A DNA stretch of 64,000 nucleotides, taken from the NCBI GenBank assembly GCA_012927625.1, contig JABBOV010000008.1:1-64000 (forward strand), given 5' to 3'. Below the pieces are notes generated by a model that did no database searches, was not told the origin of the DNA, and worked only from the letters and a program-made list of their open reading frames with translations. How positions within the stretch are numbered: the stretch's first letter is position 1; every line of letters begins with the position of its first letter. This document shows positions 26,261 to 36,114 of this stretch, piece after piece. Source of the stretch: Glaciimonas sp. (GTDB taxonomy: Bacteria > Pseudomonadota > Gammaproteobacteria > Burkholderiales > Burkholderiaceae_D). Position numbers and translations under genes: made by a program.

Positions 26261-28069
26261 TCAAGCCTTCTCGACCAACTCCACATTGCGCAAGCGGATA
26301 TGCAATTCCTGCAACTGCTTTTCGTCCACCGCCGATGGCGCCTGTGTCAACAGACACTGTGCGCGCTGGGTTTTAGGGAAAGCAATAACGTCGCGAATCG
26401 AGTCGGAACCAGTCATCATCGTCACCAGGCGATCCAGGCCGAATGCCAGACCACCGTGCGGCGGCGCGCCGTATTGCAGAGCATCGAGCAGAAAGCCGAA
26501 CTTGAGCTGGGCCTCTTCGGCATCGATATTCAAGGCGCGGAACACTTTGCTCTGCACTTCGGCGCGATGAATACGGATCGAACCGCCACCCAGTTCCCAG
26601 CCGTTCAAGACCATGTCGTAAGCCTTGGCAATGCACTTGCCGGGATCGGTTTCGAGATAATCTTCGTGGCCGTCTTTCGGTGCGGTGAACGGGTGGTGGC
26701 AGGCGTTCCAGCGCTGTCCATCTTCATCGAACTCGAACATCGGGAAATCCACCACCCACAGCGGACGCCAGACATCGTCGAACAAGTCGTGGCTCTTGCC
26801 GAAGTCGGAATGACCGATCTTCACACGCAGCGCACCGATTGCATCATTCACGACTTTCGTCTTGTCGGCCCCGAAAAAAATCAGGTCGCCGTCCTGGGCA
26901 CCGGTTTGCAGTACGATTTGCGCCAGCGCCGCGTCGTGCAAGTTCTTGACGATCGGCGATTGCAAGCCTTCGCGGCCCAAGGCGATTTCGTTGACCTTGA
27001 TGTAGGCCAGGCCCCTGGCGCCGTAGATCGCGACGAATTGGGTGTAAGCGTCGATCTCGGAACGTGGCATCGCAGCGCCACCCGGCACCCGCAAGCCGAC
27101 CACACGACCGCCTTCCATGTTGGCCGCACCACTGAATACCTTGAAATCGACATCTTTCATGACGGCGGTCAGGTCGGTGAATTCCAGCTTGACGCGCATA
27201 TCCGGCTTGTCGGAGCCGTACACACCCATCGCAGTGGCGTAATCCATCACCGGGAACGGCTTGGGCAGATCGACATTCAGGCAGTTCTTGAACACCAGCC
27301 GGATCATGTCTTCGAACATGTCGCGGATTTCCTGTTCGTTCAGAAATGAAGTTTCGCAATCGATCTGGGTGAATTCAGGCTGGCGGTCGGCGCGCAAGTC
27401 TTCGTCGCGAAAGCATTTGGTAATCTGGTAATAACGGTCGAAGTTGGCCACCATCAGCAATTGCTTGAACAATTGCGGCGATTGCGGCAACGCGAAGAAG
27501 GCGCCGGCATTCACGCGCGACGGCACCAGATAATCGCGTGCGCCTTCGGGCGTGGACTTGGTCAGCATCGGGGTTTCGATATCGATGAAGCCGAGTTCAT
27601 CGAGGAACTTGCGCACTTCCATCGTCACCTTGTAGCGCAGCCGTAAATTATTTTGCATTTGCGGGCGGCGCAAATCCAGCACGCGGTGCGTCAGACGGGT
27701 GGTTTCCGACAGGTTATCGTCATCAAGTTGGAACGGTGGCGTAACCGATGGATTGAGCACTTCCAAGGTCTCGCACACGACTTCAATTTTGCCGGATTTG
27801 AGGTTGTTGTTGATGGTGCCGTCCGGCCGGTTGCGCACAGTACCGATGGCGCGCAAGCAGAATTCGTTACGCACCTGTTCGGCCGCCTTGAAGACTTCAG
27901 CCTGCTCGGGATTGCAAACGATCTGCACCAAGCCCTCACGGTCGCGCAGGTCGATGAAGATGACGCCGCCGTGATCGCGGCGGCGATGCACCCAACCGCA
28001 CAGGCTAACGGTTTGGCCGATCAGTGCCTCAGTAGTGAGGCCGCAGTAGTTGGTTCGCATGGATGACAT
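26261..28069 (-). CDS. aspS: Aspartate-tRNA ligase
   Basis: This 602-aa class II aminoacyl-tRNA synthetase has an N-terminal OB-fold anticodon domain ([15 protein letters not shown]) and motif 2 region ([19 protein letters not shown]). It also has the GAD insertion domain and motif 3 ([13 protein letters not shown]). Length is that of bacterial AspRS. A near-consensus AAGGTA lies 7 nt before the 28069 start; an ATG nine bases later is an alternative. In many betaproteobacteria this enzyme also charges tRNA-Asn; that cannot be judged here. Confidence 0.95.
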   Translation of the reverse strand: MSSMRTNYCGLTTEALIGQTVSLCGWVHRRRDHGGVIFIDLRDREGLVQIVCNPEQAEVFKAAEQVRNEFCLRAIGTVRNRPDGTINNNLKSGKIEVVCETLEVLNPSVTPPFQLDDDNLSETTRLTHRVLDLRRPQMQNNLRLRYKVTMEVRKFLDELGFIDIETPMLTKSTPEGARDYLVPSRVNAGAFFALPQSPQLFKQLLMVANFDRYYQITKCFRDEDLRADRQPEFTQIDCETSFLNEQEIRDMFEDMIRLVFKNCLNVDLPKPFPVMDYATAMGVYGSDKPDMRVKLEFTDLTAVMKDVDFKVFSGAANMEGGRVVGLRVPGGAAMPRSEIDAYTQFVAIYGARGLAYIKVNEIALGREGLQSPIVKNLHDAALAQIVLQTGAQDGDLIFFGADKTKVVNDAIGALRVKIGHSDFGKSHDLFDDVWRPLWVVDFPMFEFDEDGQRWNACHHPFTAPKDGHEDYLETDPGKCIAKAYDMVLNGWELGGGSIRIHRAEVQSKVFRALNIDAEEAQLKFGFLLDALQYGAPPHGGLAFGLDRLVTMMTGSDSIRDVIAFPKTQRAQCLLTQAPSAVDEKQLQELHIRLRNVELVEKA

Positions 28070-28138
28070 TGTCTTACCTTGTTTATATCAAAATTCGGTG
28101 TTCGGTTATTCGGTACGGCATGGCACAGCGGATATGAC

Positions 28139-28762
28139 TTACATTGCCGTTTTTTTGGGTTGCGGCGCAGCGGTTTTTTCCGGTGCAACCACACCCATCG
28201 AGACAATATAACGCAGCGCTGCATCGACGCTCATGTCGAGTTCAATCACATCTGCCCTGGGCATCATCAGGAAAAAACCGGATGTCGGATTGGGCGTAGT
28301 CGGTACGTAGACGCTGACGTAATCGCCCAGAAGATGGTTTTTGACGTCTCCGCCCGGGATTCCCGTCATGAAGGCGATGGTCCAAGAGCCTTCACGCGGA
28401 TATTGCACCAGCAACGCCTTGCGAAAGGCATTGCCGTTCGGCGAAAACAGCGTATCGGAAACCTGTTTAACGCCGGAGTAGATCGAGTTGACCACCGGAA
28501 TGCGCCTGAGCATGCCCTCCCAGGCGATCACCACATAGTTGCCAATGAAGTTCTGCGCCAGCAAGCCAACCAGGAAGATCGAAAGCAATGTAAGAATCGT
28601 TCCCAAACCGGGCAAGTTGAAACCAAACAGCGTCTTCGGCTGCCAGCGCTCCGGCAACAGCAACAAGGATTGATCCATGGTGCCGATAATCAGACTCAAC
28701 ACCCACAAGGTAATGACCAGAGGCACCAGAACCAGCAAACCTGTAATGAAATATTTACGCAT
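28139..28762 (-). CDS. DUF502 membrane protein
   Basis: This 207-aa protein has two N-terminal membrane helices (about residues 5-27 and 50-70) and the DUF502 motifs: LVPLVITLWV, PGLG, RIPVVNSIYSGVKQV and VYVPTTPNPTSGFFLMMPR. I start at 28762 because AAGGAAA lies just upstream; the longer frame begins with TTG at 28780. Function unknown. The FmdB-DUF502-aspS order is common in the group and suggests co-expression with aspS. Confidence 0.85.
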   Translation of the reverse strand: MRKYFITGLLVLVPLVITLWVLSLIIGTMDQSLLLLPERWQPKTLFGFNLPGLGTILTLLSIFLVGLLAQNFIGNYVVIAWEGMLRRIPVVNSIYSGVKQVSDTLFSPNGNAFRKALLVQYPREGSWTIAFMTGIPGGDVKNHLLGDYVSVYVPTTPNPTSGFFLMMPRADVIELDMSVDAALRYIVSMGVVAPEKTAAPQPKKTAM

Positions 28763-28817
28763 GGTTTTCCTTATTGCCAACCGTCAAGGCTGACAGCAGG
28801 TATTCGTTAAATGGCAA

Positions 28818-29177
28818 TTATTTTTCGGCAGAAGCACTTGCTTTGCCGCCGCCAGAGACGCTGGACGGCGCCGCTGGTGTTGGCGCTGTTGGCGCTGGTG
28901 TTGTTGTTACCGTTGTTGCGACGCTGGTTCCGGGCGAGGTAGCGGCAGTCGAAGTTTCTTCACCTGCACTGGCACTGTTATTGGCGCCACCAGAACCACC
29001 GCGAAAATCGGTCGCATACCAGCCCGACCCTTTCAACTGAAAAGCAGCAGCGGTGACTTGCTTTTTAAAGCTGGATTTGCCGCAGGAAGGGCATTCGGTT
29101 AACTGTGCATCAGACATTTTTTGCAGCACATCTTTGGCAAAGCCACAGACTTCGCAGCGGTAAGCATAGATTGGCAT
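28818..29177 (-). CDS. FmdB-family zinc-ribbon protein
   Basis: This 119-aa protein starts MPIYAYRCEVCGF and has a second pair CPSCGK, giving a four-cysteine zinc ribbon. GSGWYATDF follows, which is the family's second conserved block. The last ~50 residues are Ser/Thr/Ala/Pro-rich and low in complexity. FmdB proteins are putative regulators of unknown mechanism. The start at 29177 is chosen because the family begins MPIY. It is 55 bp upstream of DUF502 and likely in the same transcript. Confidence 0.87.
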   Translation of the reverse strand: MPIYAYRCEVCGFAKDVLQKMSDAQLTECPSCGKSSFKKQVTAAAFQLKGSGWYATDFRGGSGGANNSASAGEETSTAATSPGTSVATTVTTTPAPTAPTPAAPSSVSGGGKASASAEK

Positions 29178-29362
29178 GGTAATCCCGGAAAAATCATCCA
29201 AAACCCGGCATTATAAAGGTTTTTGCCGGCTCTATCGCCGCGTCGGCAGGGGTTCGACAAAATTGTCTGGACGCACTTGGAAGCGCCGGGCAAAGGCAGT
29301 CGGCAAACCGACTGCGATTGAAAAGCATGATTTTCAGATCAGGAAGGTCACATTGGTTGGTG

Positions 29363-30331
29363 TCAACGCAGCGCATCCTTCTCACGTAAAGCCTGCAAAA
29401 CGTTTGCCGGGGCCAACGTGGCGTAGCCCGCCAGACGCTTGAACGCAGTAAGTTTTTTCGATTTTTCAGCCTGAGAAATAATTTCGGCTTTGGTTGCGCC
29501 ACGCTGCACCGCTTGATCGATTTCGGCTTGCAATGTTACGAGATAGGCGCGGGTGTCGGCGTCCAGGCGCGCCAGCTCGACGAGCGTACCGCGGCCGGGA
29601 ACAATCTGACGCGGGCGCAAGCCGGCAAGGCTATCGTAAGCAGCGATCCAGCTGGCGATGTGGCTGTCGGGAGTGAGCGTGAGCAAGGTGTCAGATTGCA
29701 TGATGGCGCCGGCAAACGCAATGTCCTGCCGTGGCAGCCAGACCGCAATGTTGCCAGGACTTTGAGAGGGACCGAAATACGATAATTGCAGCAGGCTGTC
29801 GCTGAAGCGAATCTCTTCCATGTCGCTAGAAAAACCGCGTGGCAGGGCGATCTCGGTACCGTAAGCCTTTTCCTGGAGCAAAGCCTGCATGGCCTTGAGT
29901 TGATCGGCACCGCGCATTTCCATCAGTTTACGGGCTTCCTCATGGGCGATCAGGGGCACACCGAGTTTTTTGAAATAACTGTTGCCGAGCCAGCGCGCCG
30001 GGTCGGAACCTGTGTTGATAACGTACCTAATCGGGTAGCTGCTGACTTTCTCGATTGCCCGATGCAGCATTTGGGCGACGCGGTAAGAGGGGCCGCTGTC
30101 GATGACGACCACCCCGGCCGAGGTGGCGACAAAGCCGAGATTAACCGTCAGTGCATCGTTGCCGTAGCTAGCCGGCTTAAGGTCGCCGTACACTACATAC
30201 ACGCCGGGAGCAACACGCACCGGCACCAATTCCAAATCTGCCGCAGCACCCAGTGTGCAGCAGCACGCCATGACAATCCCAAGCAAGCCGCGCAACGACA
30301 TAGTGGATTTGTTTTTTGTCATTCTCAACAT
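29363..30331 (-). CDS. Metallo-beta-lactamase-fold protein lacking the metal ligands
   Basis: This 322-aa protein has a signal-peptide-like N-terminus (LLGIVMACCCTLGAAAD), then the fold of the MBL superfamily as in SoxH-type relatives. The usual HxHxDH is replaced by NTGSDPAR at 106-113. GPAHTPG is replaced by GPSQSPG at 187-193, GD of the next strand by GA (FAGAI, 206-210), and PGHG by PGRG at 245-248. So every expected zinc ligand is missing while the scaffold is intact and uninterrupted. I infer a secreted non-enzymatic homologue. Start choices: 30331, 30322 or 30301. Confidence 0.8.
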   Translation of the reverse strand: MLRMTKNKSTMSLRGLLGIVMACCCTLGAAADLELVPVRVAPGVYVVYGDLKPASYGNDALTVNLGFVATSAGVVVIDSGPSYRVAQMLHRAIEKVSSYPIRYVINTGSDPARWLGNSYFKKLGVPLIAHEEARKLMEMRGADQLKAMQALLQEKAYGTEIALPRGFSSDMEEIRFSDSLLQLSYFGPSQSPGNIAVWLPRQDIAFAGAIMQSDTLLTLTPDSHIASWIAAYDSLAGLRPRQIVPGRGTLVELARLDADTRAYLVTLQAEIDQAVQRGATKAEIISQAEKSKKLTAFKRLAGYATLAPANVLQALREKDALR

Positions 30332-30390
30332 GGGATCAGGTTCCAAAAAATCGTGCACGGTATGTAACGTATACCCGAAGCAGGTAAACG

Positions 30391-30999
30391 TCACGCCAGT
30401 CGTTGCCATACCTGCCAGCGTTCCTTGCCGGCGAAAGCTGCAATCGAATCGATCACGGGCTTATCGTCGATACGCTTGAAATAAGGCAAGAGCAAGACAT
30501 CCAACTGTGCAGCGGCGATGCCGAATGGCGGGCCTTTGGGAGCGTCGTCAAAATAGAAAAAACCGGCCAGCAATCCGCCGGGAGGCAATAAAGCAGCCCA
30601 GCGGACGGCGATTGCGGCATGCGTGCGCGGCGGCAGCGCACACAGAAACGCCCGTTCGTAAATAATATCAGGCGTTTTTTGGGGTGTGAAGGTAAAGAAA
30701 TCCGCCTGCTCCACTCGCGCCGCCCACTGGCCCAACACCGCGCGCGCAGCGCCCACGGCAGCCGGAGAAAAATCGATGGCAGTCACATCCCAGCCAGCCT
30801 CGGACAAATACGCAACTTCGTAAGCACTGCCGCAACCGGGAATCAACACCACTGCATTAGGTGACACTTGCGCCGATTGCGCGACGAAATCCCGCAAAGC
30901 GGCCGGTACGCCGCCCTTGTCCCACGGCATGAAATTGCGGTCAAAGCGCTCGCTCCAGAACGCCTGGTCAGTCGGATCGCGAGTCTCGAAGGTCGTCAT
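30391..30999 (-). CDS. SAM-dependent methyltransferase, TPMT family
   Basis: This 202-aa protein has the N-terminal FWSERFDRNFMPWDKG block of thiopurine S-methyltransferases, the SAM-binding VLIPGCGSAYE, and DVTAIDFSP. A later YERAFLCALPP segment also matches. Bacterial members methylate chalcogen or thiol compounds; the true substrate here is unknown. It ends 59 bp before the MBL-fold gene, and the two could be co-transcribed. Confidence 0.83.
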   Translation of the reverse strand: MTTFETRDPTDQAFWSERFDRNFMPWDKGGVPAALRDFVAQSAQVSPNAVVLIPGCGSAYEVAYLSEAGWDVTAIDFSPAAVGAARAVLGQWAARVEQADFFTFTPQKTPDIIYERAFLCALPPRTHAAIAVRWAALLPPGGLLAGFFYFDDAPKGPPFGIAAAQLDVLLLPYFKRIDDKPVIDSIAAFAGKERWQVWQRLA

Positions 31000-31040
31000 G
31001 GAGTGGTCTTTTTGGGAAGGATGGGATTCAAGGTAAAAGC

Positions 31041-31133
31041 GGTATGTGCTACTATTTTTTTATACTATTGGATGTATTTCAACAATCTGCTTTGTTTATA
31101 TGCGTAGAAAGTGCATTTTAACAACATACTCCC
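31041..31133 (-). repeat. Copy E of the GGGAGTATG dispersed palindromic element
   Basis: Read on the minus strand: GGGAGTATGTTG, AAAATGCACTTTC, TACGCATATAAACAAAGCAG as the core, GAAATACATCC, then a longer AT-rich right half ending in CATACC. It is upstream of the TPMT gene. It is longer than the other copies (about 93 bp). Confidence 0.55.
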
Positions 31134-31149
31134 ACATAGATTAGACAGG

Positions 31150-31276
31150 CGATAACTATTCAAGCGGTATGCCAATTAAGAGCCAAGTGGTGCAATTTTG
31201 TAGGAGCGCGCCCGGGTGCGCTCCTACAAGAACCACTTCTGTTTGGCAATCTCTTATAGTGGCCTGAATAGTAACG
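31150..31276. repeat. Long imperfect palindrome with perfect 12-bp inner stem
   Basis: Inner arms TTGTAGGAGCGC (31198-31209) and GCGCTCCTACAA (31218-31229) are exact. Beyond them the arms keep pairing imperfectly for another ~45 bp: CTATTCA, GCCAA, AAGAG and AAGTGGT on the left match reversed blocks on the right. The whole looks like a small inverted-repeat element of about 127 bp. It sits between the ubiB stop and the TPMT start, so it could also act as an end-of-transcript structure. Confidence 0.6.
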
Positions 31277-31283
31277 ACAGACT

Positions 31284-32849
31284 CTAGTAATAATAGAGCC
31301 GCGTCAGCAACTGAATCAGGATAATGCCGGCCACCAGACCGCCGCCGAAATAGATGACGGTGCTCAACAAGCGATTAGTACGTTTTTGCTCAATTAGCAA
31401 GTGCTTTAGCAGATCGGCATTTTGCGGCTGCGGCTGGCCGGCGACCGTTAATGCCTGATATACCAGACGCGGCAACTGCGGCAACAATTGGCTATAACGC
31501 GGCGCTTCCGCCTTGAGCCGCTCAATCAAGCCGCGCCAGCCTATCTGCTCGTTCATCCAGCGCTCCAGGTGAGGCTTGGCAGTGACCCACAGATCCAGTT
31601 CAGGGTCGAGCTGTCGACCCAGTCCTTCTATATTCAGCAGAGTCTTTTGCAGCAGCACCAGTTGCGGCTGCACCTCGACATTGAAGCGGCGCGAAGTCTG
31701 AAACAAGCGCAGCAGAATTTGTCCGAACGAGATGTCCTTCAGCGGCCGGTCGAAAATCGGCTCGCAGCAGGCGCGCACCGCAGACTCCAACTCGTCGACC
31801 CGGGTTTCCTTCGGGGCCCAGCCGGATTCGATGTGCGCTTCGGCGACCCGTTTGTAATCGCGCCGGAAGAAAGCCAGGAAGTTTTGCGACAGGTAATCCT
31901 TGTCGAAATCATTAAGGGTGCCGACGATGCCGAAATCGAGCGCAATATAGCGGCCAAAGGTAGCGGGATCCATCGATACCAGAATATTGCCGGGATGCAT
32001 GTCGGCATGAAAGAACCCGTCGCGAAAAACCTGGGTGAAGAAAATTTCCACCCCATCGCGCGACAATTTTTTCAGATCGACGCCGGCCGCCTGCAGCCGG
32101 TCCAGTTGTGAAATCGGGATGCCATTCATGCGCTCCATCACGATCACTGCGGACGAGCAATAGTCCCAATACATCTCGGGCACAACCAACAGTTTAGAAT
32201 CGGCAAAATTGCGGCGCAGCTGGCTGCCATTGGCGGCTTCGCGCATCAGATCGAGCTCATCGTGCAGGTATTTATCGAACTCGCCAACCACTTCCCTCGG
32301 CTTCAAGCGTTTGCCATCGGCCCAAAGCCGCTCGACCAGATCGGCAGCGATGTGCATCAGGGCGACATCTTCGTCGATCGATTTTTTCATGCCGGGACGC
32401 AACACCTTGACCGCGACCTGAGTGCCGTTTTTGAGCGTGGCGAAATGCACCTGGGCGATTGAGGCGGAAGCTATGGGCGTCCGCTCGAAACTAGCAAACA
32501 GCGTGTCGGGGTGGGCGCCGAGCGATTTTTCGATTTGCGCAATCGCCAGTGCGCTGCTGAATGGCGGCACCCGATCCTGCAGCCGGGCCAGTTCATCGGC
32601 GATATCGGGCGGCATCAGATCGCGCCGGGTCGACAATACCTGACCGAACTTGACGAAAATCGGACCCAGATCTTCCAGCGCCCGGCGCAGGCGCTCACCG
32701 CGCGGAGCGGATATGTCGCGCCAAAAAATCAGTGTATTGATCAGTTTCGCCGTACGCGGCACGGCCAGACCGGAAATAGCGATCTCGTCCAACCCGTAGC
32801 GAATTGCCACGCGCGCGATCTTGAACAAGCGTAGAAATTTACGAATCAT
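31284..32849 (-). CDS. ubiB: Ubiquinone biosynthesis kinase-like protein UbiB
   Basis: This 521-aa member of the ABC1/ADCK (UbiB) atypical kinase family has the KxGQ motif in [16 protein letters not shown]. It also has ASIAQVH (the alanine-rich loop), [14 protein letters not shown] (catalytic loop) and ALDFGIVG. Two C-terminal hydrophobic segments end the protein (ending [20 protein letters not shown]). It supports aerobic coenzyme Q synthesis at the inner membrane. Its start overlaps the ubiJ stop by 4 nt, so they are translationally coupled. Confidence 0.93.
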   Translation of the reverse strand: MIRKFLRLFKIARVAIRYGLDEIAISGLAVPRTAKLINTLIFWRDISAPRGERLRRALEDLGPIFVKFGQVLSTRRDLMPPDIADELARLQDRVPPFSSALAIAQIEKSLGAHPDTLFASFERTPIASASIAQVHFATLKNGTQVAVKVLRPGMKKSIDEDVALMHIAADLVERLWADGKRLKPREVVGEFDKYLHDELDLMREAANGSQLRRNFADSKLLVVPEMYWDYCSSAVIVMERMNGIPISQLDRLQAAGVDLKKLSRDGVEIFFTQVFRDGFFHADMHPGNILVSMDPATFGRYIALDFGIVGTLNDFDKDYLSQNFLAFFRRDYKRVAEAHIESGWAPKETRVDELESAVRACCEPIFDRPLKDISFGQILLRLFQTSRRFNVEVQPQLVLLQKTLLNIEGLGRQLDPELDLWVTAKPHLERWMNEQIGWRGLIERLKAEAPRYSQLLPQLPRLVYQALTVAGQPQPQNADLLKHLLIEQKRTNRLLSTVIYFGGGLVAGIILIQLLTRLYYY

Positions 32850-33439
32850 TGCTTGCGCCTCTGAAGTTTTTCAATCCGCTTGGAAAGGCGCTCGACATCA
32901 TCGCGCATGCGTGCGACTTCCCGTCCAAAATCGCTTATCGCTTGCGGTCTTAGCAGTGTCGGATTTTCTTCCAGAAAATATTCAGCAGCATTTTCCGCCA
33001 GCGATTGCGCGGCGGACTGCACGCTGCGGGATGCCGACCGGACGCCGCCGACGATGCGGGTAGCGGCGATATCGCCTACCAGTTTACTGAGGTCGTGCTC
33101 GGCCTCCCAGCGCAGGGTCTGGCTGAGTTGCGAGATCACGTTGGCGAACTCGGCATCGCCTTCGATCTGCACATACGAAAACGCGCGTTCGCGGTTTTGC
33201 AACATCAGCGGCAAATCCGCCGCTTGGGCGCGGATGGTGACAGTAGCAGGCATTTCGGGCGCGGCGGACTCCAGCATGCCGCCGGGCGCAACCTTAAGCC
33301 GGAGGCAAAGCAAGCCGGTGTCGAAACAGGCAATTTTGCCGGTATGCGCAGCAAGCTTGTCACGCGCCCAGGATTCCTGTGCCAGCAAGTGATTGATGGC
33401 TGCGGACAGGATGGCAGGAAATAGGTCGGTAGGGATCAT
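32846..33439 (-). CDS. ubiJ: Ubiquinone biosynthesis accessory factor UbiJ (SCP2 domain)
   Basis: This 197-aa protein has an SCP2-like lipid-binding domain ([16 protein letters not shown] through [28 protein letters not shown]) and a C-terminal coiled coil ([19 protein letters not shown]). This is the UbiJ layout. It is thought to hold hydrophobic quinone intermediates in the soluble Ubi complex with UbiK. It lies between ubiE and ubiB as in E. coli. The start at 33439 (MIPTDLF) is family-like; the longer frame is repeat DNA. Confidence 0.88.
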   Translation of the reverse strand: MIPTDLFPAILSAAINHLLAQESWARDKLAAHTGKIACFDTGLLCLRLKVAPGGMLESAAPEMPATVTIRAQAADLPLMLQNRERAFSYVQIEGDAEFANVISQLSQTLRWEAEHDLSKLVGDIAATRIVGGVRSASRSVQSAAQSLAENAAEYFLEENPTLLRPQAISDFGREVARMRDDVERLSKRIEKLQRRKQ

Positions 33440-33460
33440 TGTCACGAATATAAGGAAAAT

Positions 33461-33577
33461 TCCCTTCCCTTCAACGGGAAGGTTGGCCACTGTAGCTCCC
33501 TCTCTTGCAGGGAGATGGTGGGTTTCCGCAGCACAAAAAACCTATCCTCACCCGGGCTTCCCCCTTGAAAAAGGAGC
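33461..33577. repeat. Decayed copies of the CCCTTCAAGGGG repeat in the ubiE-ubiJ gap
   Basis: Three blocks occur: TCCCTTCCCTTCAACGGGAAGG (33461-33482), CTCCCTCTCTTGCAGGGAG (33496-33514) and ACCTATCCTCACCCGGG followed by CCCCCTTGAAAAAGG (33540-33573). By hand the last matches the right inverted repeat of the DUF559 unit at 25 of 40 positions without gaps. First and last blocks face each other like the ends of the intact unit, but no DUF559 gene lies between. Confidence 0.5.
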
Positions 33578-33623
33578 AACAAAACATCCGGCCACATCAT
33601 TAAAAGGGAGGAAAAAACCGTGC

Positions 33624-34358
33624 TTACAGCTTGACGCCGGTATGCAGTGCTGCCACGCCAGCGCTCAAGTTAAAGTAATTGACGCGCTCCAGGCCGGCTT
33701 CCTGCAGCATGGTTTTTAAGGTTTCCTGATCTGGATGCATGCGGATCGACTCGGCCAAATAGCGGTAGCTTTCGGCGTCATTGGCGATTTTTTGCCCCAT
33801 CCAAGGCAAAATTTTGAATGAATACAGATCATACGGCTTTTGCAGCGGTTGCCAGACTTTGGAGAACTCCAACACCAGCAGCTTGCCGCCCGGCTTCAGA
33901 ACGCGCTGCATTTCGGCTAGCGCAACATCCTTGTGCGTCATGTTGCGCAGTCCGAAAGCGACACTGACGCGGTCGAAATAATTATCCGGGAATGGCAGCT
34001 TTTCAGCGTCGCATAACATGGCAGGCGTATTTAAACCCTGGTTGAGCAACCGATCGCGGCCGACGCGCAGCATCGATTCATTGATGTCGGTGAGCCAGAC
34101 TTCGCCGCTGTTGCCGGCCTGGCGGGCGAAAGCCTTGGCCAGGTCGCCGGTGCCGCCGGCAATATCAAGCACTTTAAAACCGGGCCGCACTCCAGCCTGC
34201 GCGATGGTGAACATTTTCCAGAGCCGATGCAGGCCGACCGACATGACGTCGTTCATCACATCATACTTGGCAGCGACGGAATGAAAAACTTCGGCAACCT
34301 TGTGGGCTTTTTCTTCTTCGTCGACGGTCTGAAAACCGAAATGGGTTGTATGTGTCAT
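33624..34358 (-). CDS. ubiE: Ubiquinone/menaquinone C-methyltransferase UbiE
   Basis: This 244-aa SAM-dependent methyltransferase starts with the family pattern [34 protein letters not shown]. It carries [12 protein letters not shown] (SAM-binding motif I), DINESML, and the UbiE signature [23 protein letters not shown]. It methylates carbon 2 of demethoxy-ubiquinol. It heads the ubiE-ubiJ-ubiB series. Confidence 0.95.
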   Translation of the reverse strand: MTHTTHFGFQTVDEEEKAHKVAEVFHSVAAKYDVMNDVMSVGLHRLWKMFTIAQAGVRPGFKVLDIAGGTGDLAKAFARQAGNSGEVWLTDINESMLRVGRDRLLNQGLNTPAMLCDAEKLPFPDNYFDRVSVAFGLRNMTHKDVALAEMQRVLKPGGKLLVLEFSKVWQPLQKPYDLYSFKILPWMGQKIANDAESYRYLAESIRMHPDQETLKTMLQEAGLERVNYFNLSAGVAALHTGVKL

Positions 34359-34798
34359 GGGCTCAAGCGCGTAAAGGAGATTGGGATGTTCGGAGATCCA
34401 TTTTGCACGGACAGGGCCGGCTCCCGCAGATTGTCATGTATTACAGCTCCTGATTATACAAGCTATACAAGCACCGTTTTACTACACCTAAGCAGCAAGT
34501 ATAACGAACCAAGAGCTGCGCTCGTAGCCACCTGAATCCACTGTACACTTCAATATCATGCAGTCTATAGCGATAGATCAATTACATAAATGCCCACTTC
34601 TGAATTGTTCGAAGTCGATTACGCGCACACCAAAAAGCACTTCCGCAACGACTGATGACGTGATAAAAAATCGTCAATGATAGAAAAAATTTTTACGTTC
34701 AAATCTTCACCAGACAATAAACCGTCGCAAGCAACACAACAAAGCCGGAATTAAAACCGATTAAACATTCAAACCGATTCATCGAAAGAGACCAATAA
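34359..34798. other. 440-bp intergenic region between divergent ubiE and MFS genes
   Basis: This gap should hold both promoters. A 21-codon ORF with ordinary-looking codons lies at 34590-34655 (MPTSELFEVDYAHTKKHFRND), but no start signal or family is evident. The last ~150 bp are AT-rich. No hairpin followed by a T-run, no tRNA and no repeat-family copy was seen. Confidence 0.45.
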
Positions 34799-36052
34799 AT
34801 GCAAGGATTACTGATCCCGCTAGCCTCGTTGCTCAGCGGGGTAAGCATGCTGATCGTAGGCGTGGGCCTACTTTTTTCAGTATTGGGCCTGCGTTCAGGG
34901 TTGGCCGATTTTTCCGGCGTGGTCACCGGCTTAATCATGTCGGCATATTTTGCCGGCTTTGTTGTGGGCACCTTCATTTGTCCTGTGATCATTCGACGTG
35001 TAGGTCATATTCGGGCATTTGCTGCGATGGCTTCCATTGCCTCGACCATGCCCATTCTGCACGCGCTTTGGGTTGATCCCTGGTTTTGGGGATTGCTGCG
35101 TCTGCTCACGGGAGTGTGTCTGGTAGGGCTATATATTGTGATCGAAAGTTGGCTCAATGCATTGGCGCCCAACCATCTTCGCGGCAAAGTGTTTGCCATC
35201 TACATGTCGGTGAATTTTGTAGCACTGGCTTTGGGGCAATGGTTGATTTTAGTGGGTGACAGACTAGGTTTTTTCTCCTTTGCCATCGTGTCCGTGCTGT
35301 TTTCTTTTGCTCTACTGCCTATAACGCTTATCCGGGTGGCGGAGCCCAAGCCGGTAGAGACGCCGCGAATGGGCCTACGCGAACTCTATAAAATCTCGCC
35401 GTTAGGGGTTGCCGGCGCACTGTGTTCCGGCTTGCTAAATGGTGCGTTTTATGGAATGGGCGCTGCCTACGCTCAGGGCGTGGGGTTCACAACGGCTGGC
35501 GTTGCCACCTTCATGGCGGTAACGATTTTAGGCGGAGCCATATTCCAATGGCCGGTAGGGAATTTCTCCGACCGCCATGATCGTAGGCTCGTCATGTTAT
35601 GGATTTGCATCGGCAGTGCAGTCCTGGCGAGCGTGGGGTTTTTGCTTTCCAGGGCATCGGAAAATTCTCTGATTGGGCTTGGCGCCTTATATGGCGGTCT
35701 GGTTTTTACCCTTTACGGACTCAACGTGGCGTATGTCAACGACTTGATCGACTCTTCCATCTTGCTTGAAGTCGCCAGCGGCTTATTGCTGGTTCATGGA
35801 GTTGGCTCGGCGATTGGTCCTACTCTTGCTGGCGTCTTGATGGATGCCTTCGGGGCTGCAAGTTTGATGCTATTTTTTGCCCTGGTGCTGGGCTTATTCG
35901 CCATGTTCATCTCGCACCGGATGAAATTGTTTCCTGAAGTGCCCGCAGCTGATAAGTCTGGTTATGTGGTGATGAATAGCAGCTCGCCGGTGGTTCTGCA
36001 GATGGATCCGAGAACGATTGTAGAGGATGACGCGACCGATCATGGTGGCTAA
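34799..36052 (+). CDS. MFS transporter (YcaD-like)
   Basis: This 417-aa protein has about 12 hydrophobic segments. LRGKVFAIYMSVNFVALALGQ and VAYVNDL are typical of the YcaD-type MFS branch, and the loop FSDRHDRRLVML carries the MFS D-R-x-D-R-R pattern. The C-terminal ~35 residues are hydrophilic. Substrate unknown. It is followed 62 bp later by the DUF2868 gene on the same strand, though a functional link is not evident. Confidence 0.82.
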   Translation: MQGLLIPLASLLSGVSMLIVGVGLLFSVLGLRSGLADFSGVVTGLIMSAYFAGFVVGTFICPVIIRRVGHIRAFAAMASIASTMPILHALWVDPWFWGLLRLLTGVCLVGLYIVIESWLNALAPNHLRGKVFAIYMSVNFVALALGQWLILVGDRLGFFSFAIVSVLFSFALLPITLIRVAEPKPVETPRMGLRELYKISPLGVAGALCSGLLNGAFYGMGAAYAQGVGFTTAGVATFMAVTILGGAIFQWPVGNFSDRHDRRLVMLWICIGSAVLASVGFLLSRASENSLIGLGALYGGLVFTLYGLNVAYVNDLIDSSILLEVASGLLLVHGVGSAIGPTLAGVLMDAFGAASLMLFFALVLGLFAMFISHRMKLFPEVPAADKSGYVVMNSSSPVVLQMDPRTIVEDDATDHGG

Positions 36053-36114
36053 TCAGATAACTAACAATACGCACATTCAGCCCTGATATGCACCGAAATT
36101 AAAGGAATGCACCG

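Noticed and set aside
26231-27349. Long plus-strand ORF (372 codons) opposite aspS
   Set aside because: It is antisense to the clearly conserved AspRS frame and has no recognisable domain; it arises from codon bias of the real gene.
34590-34655. 21-codon ORF in the ubiE-MFS gap
   Set aside because: No ribosome-binding site, no family and too short to separate from chance.
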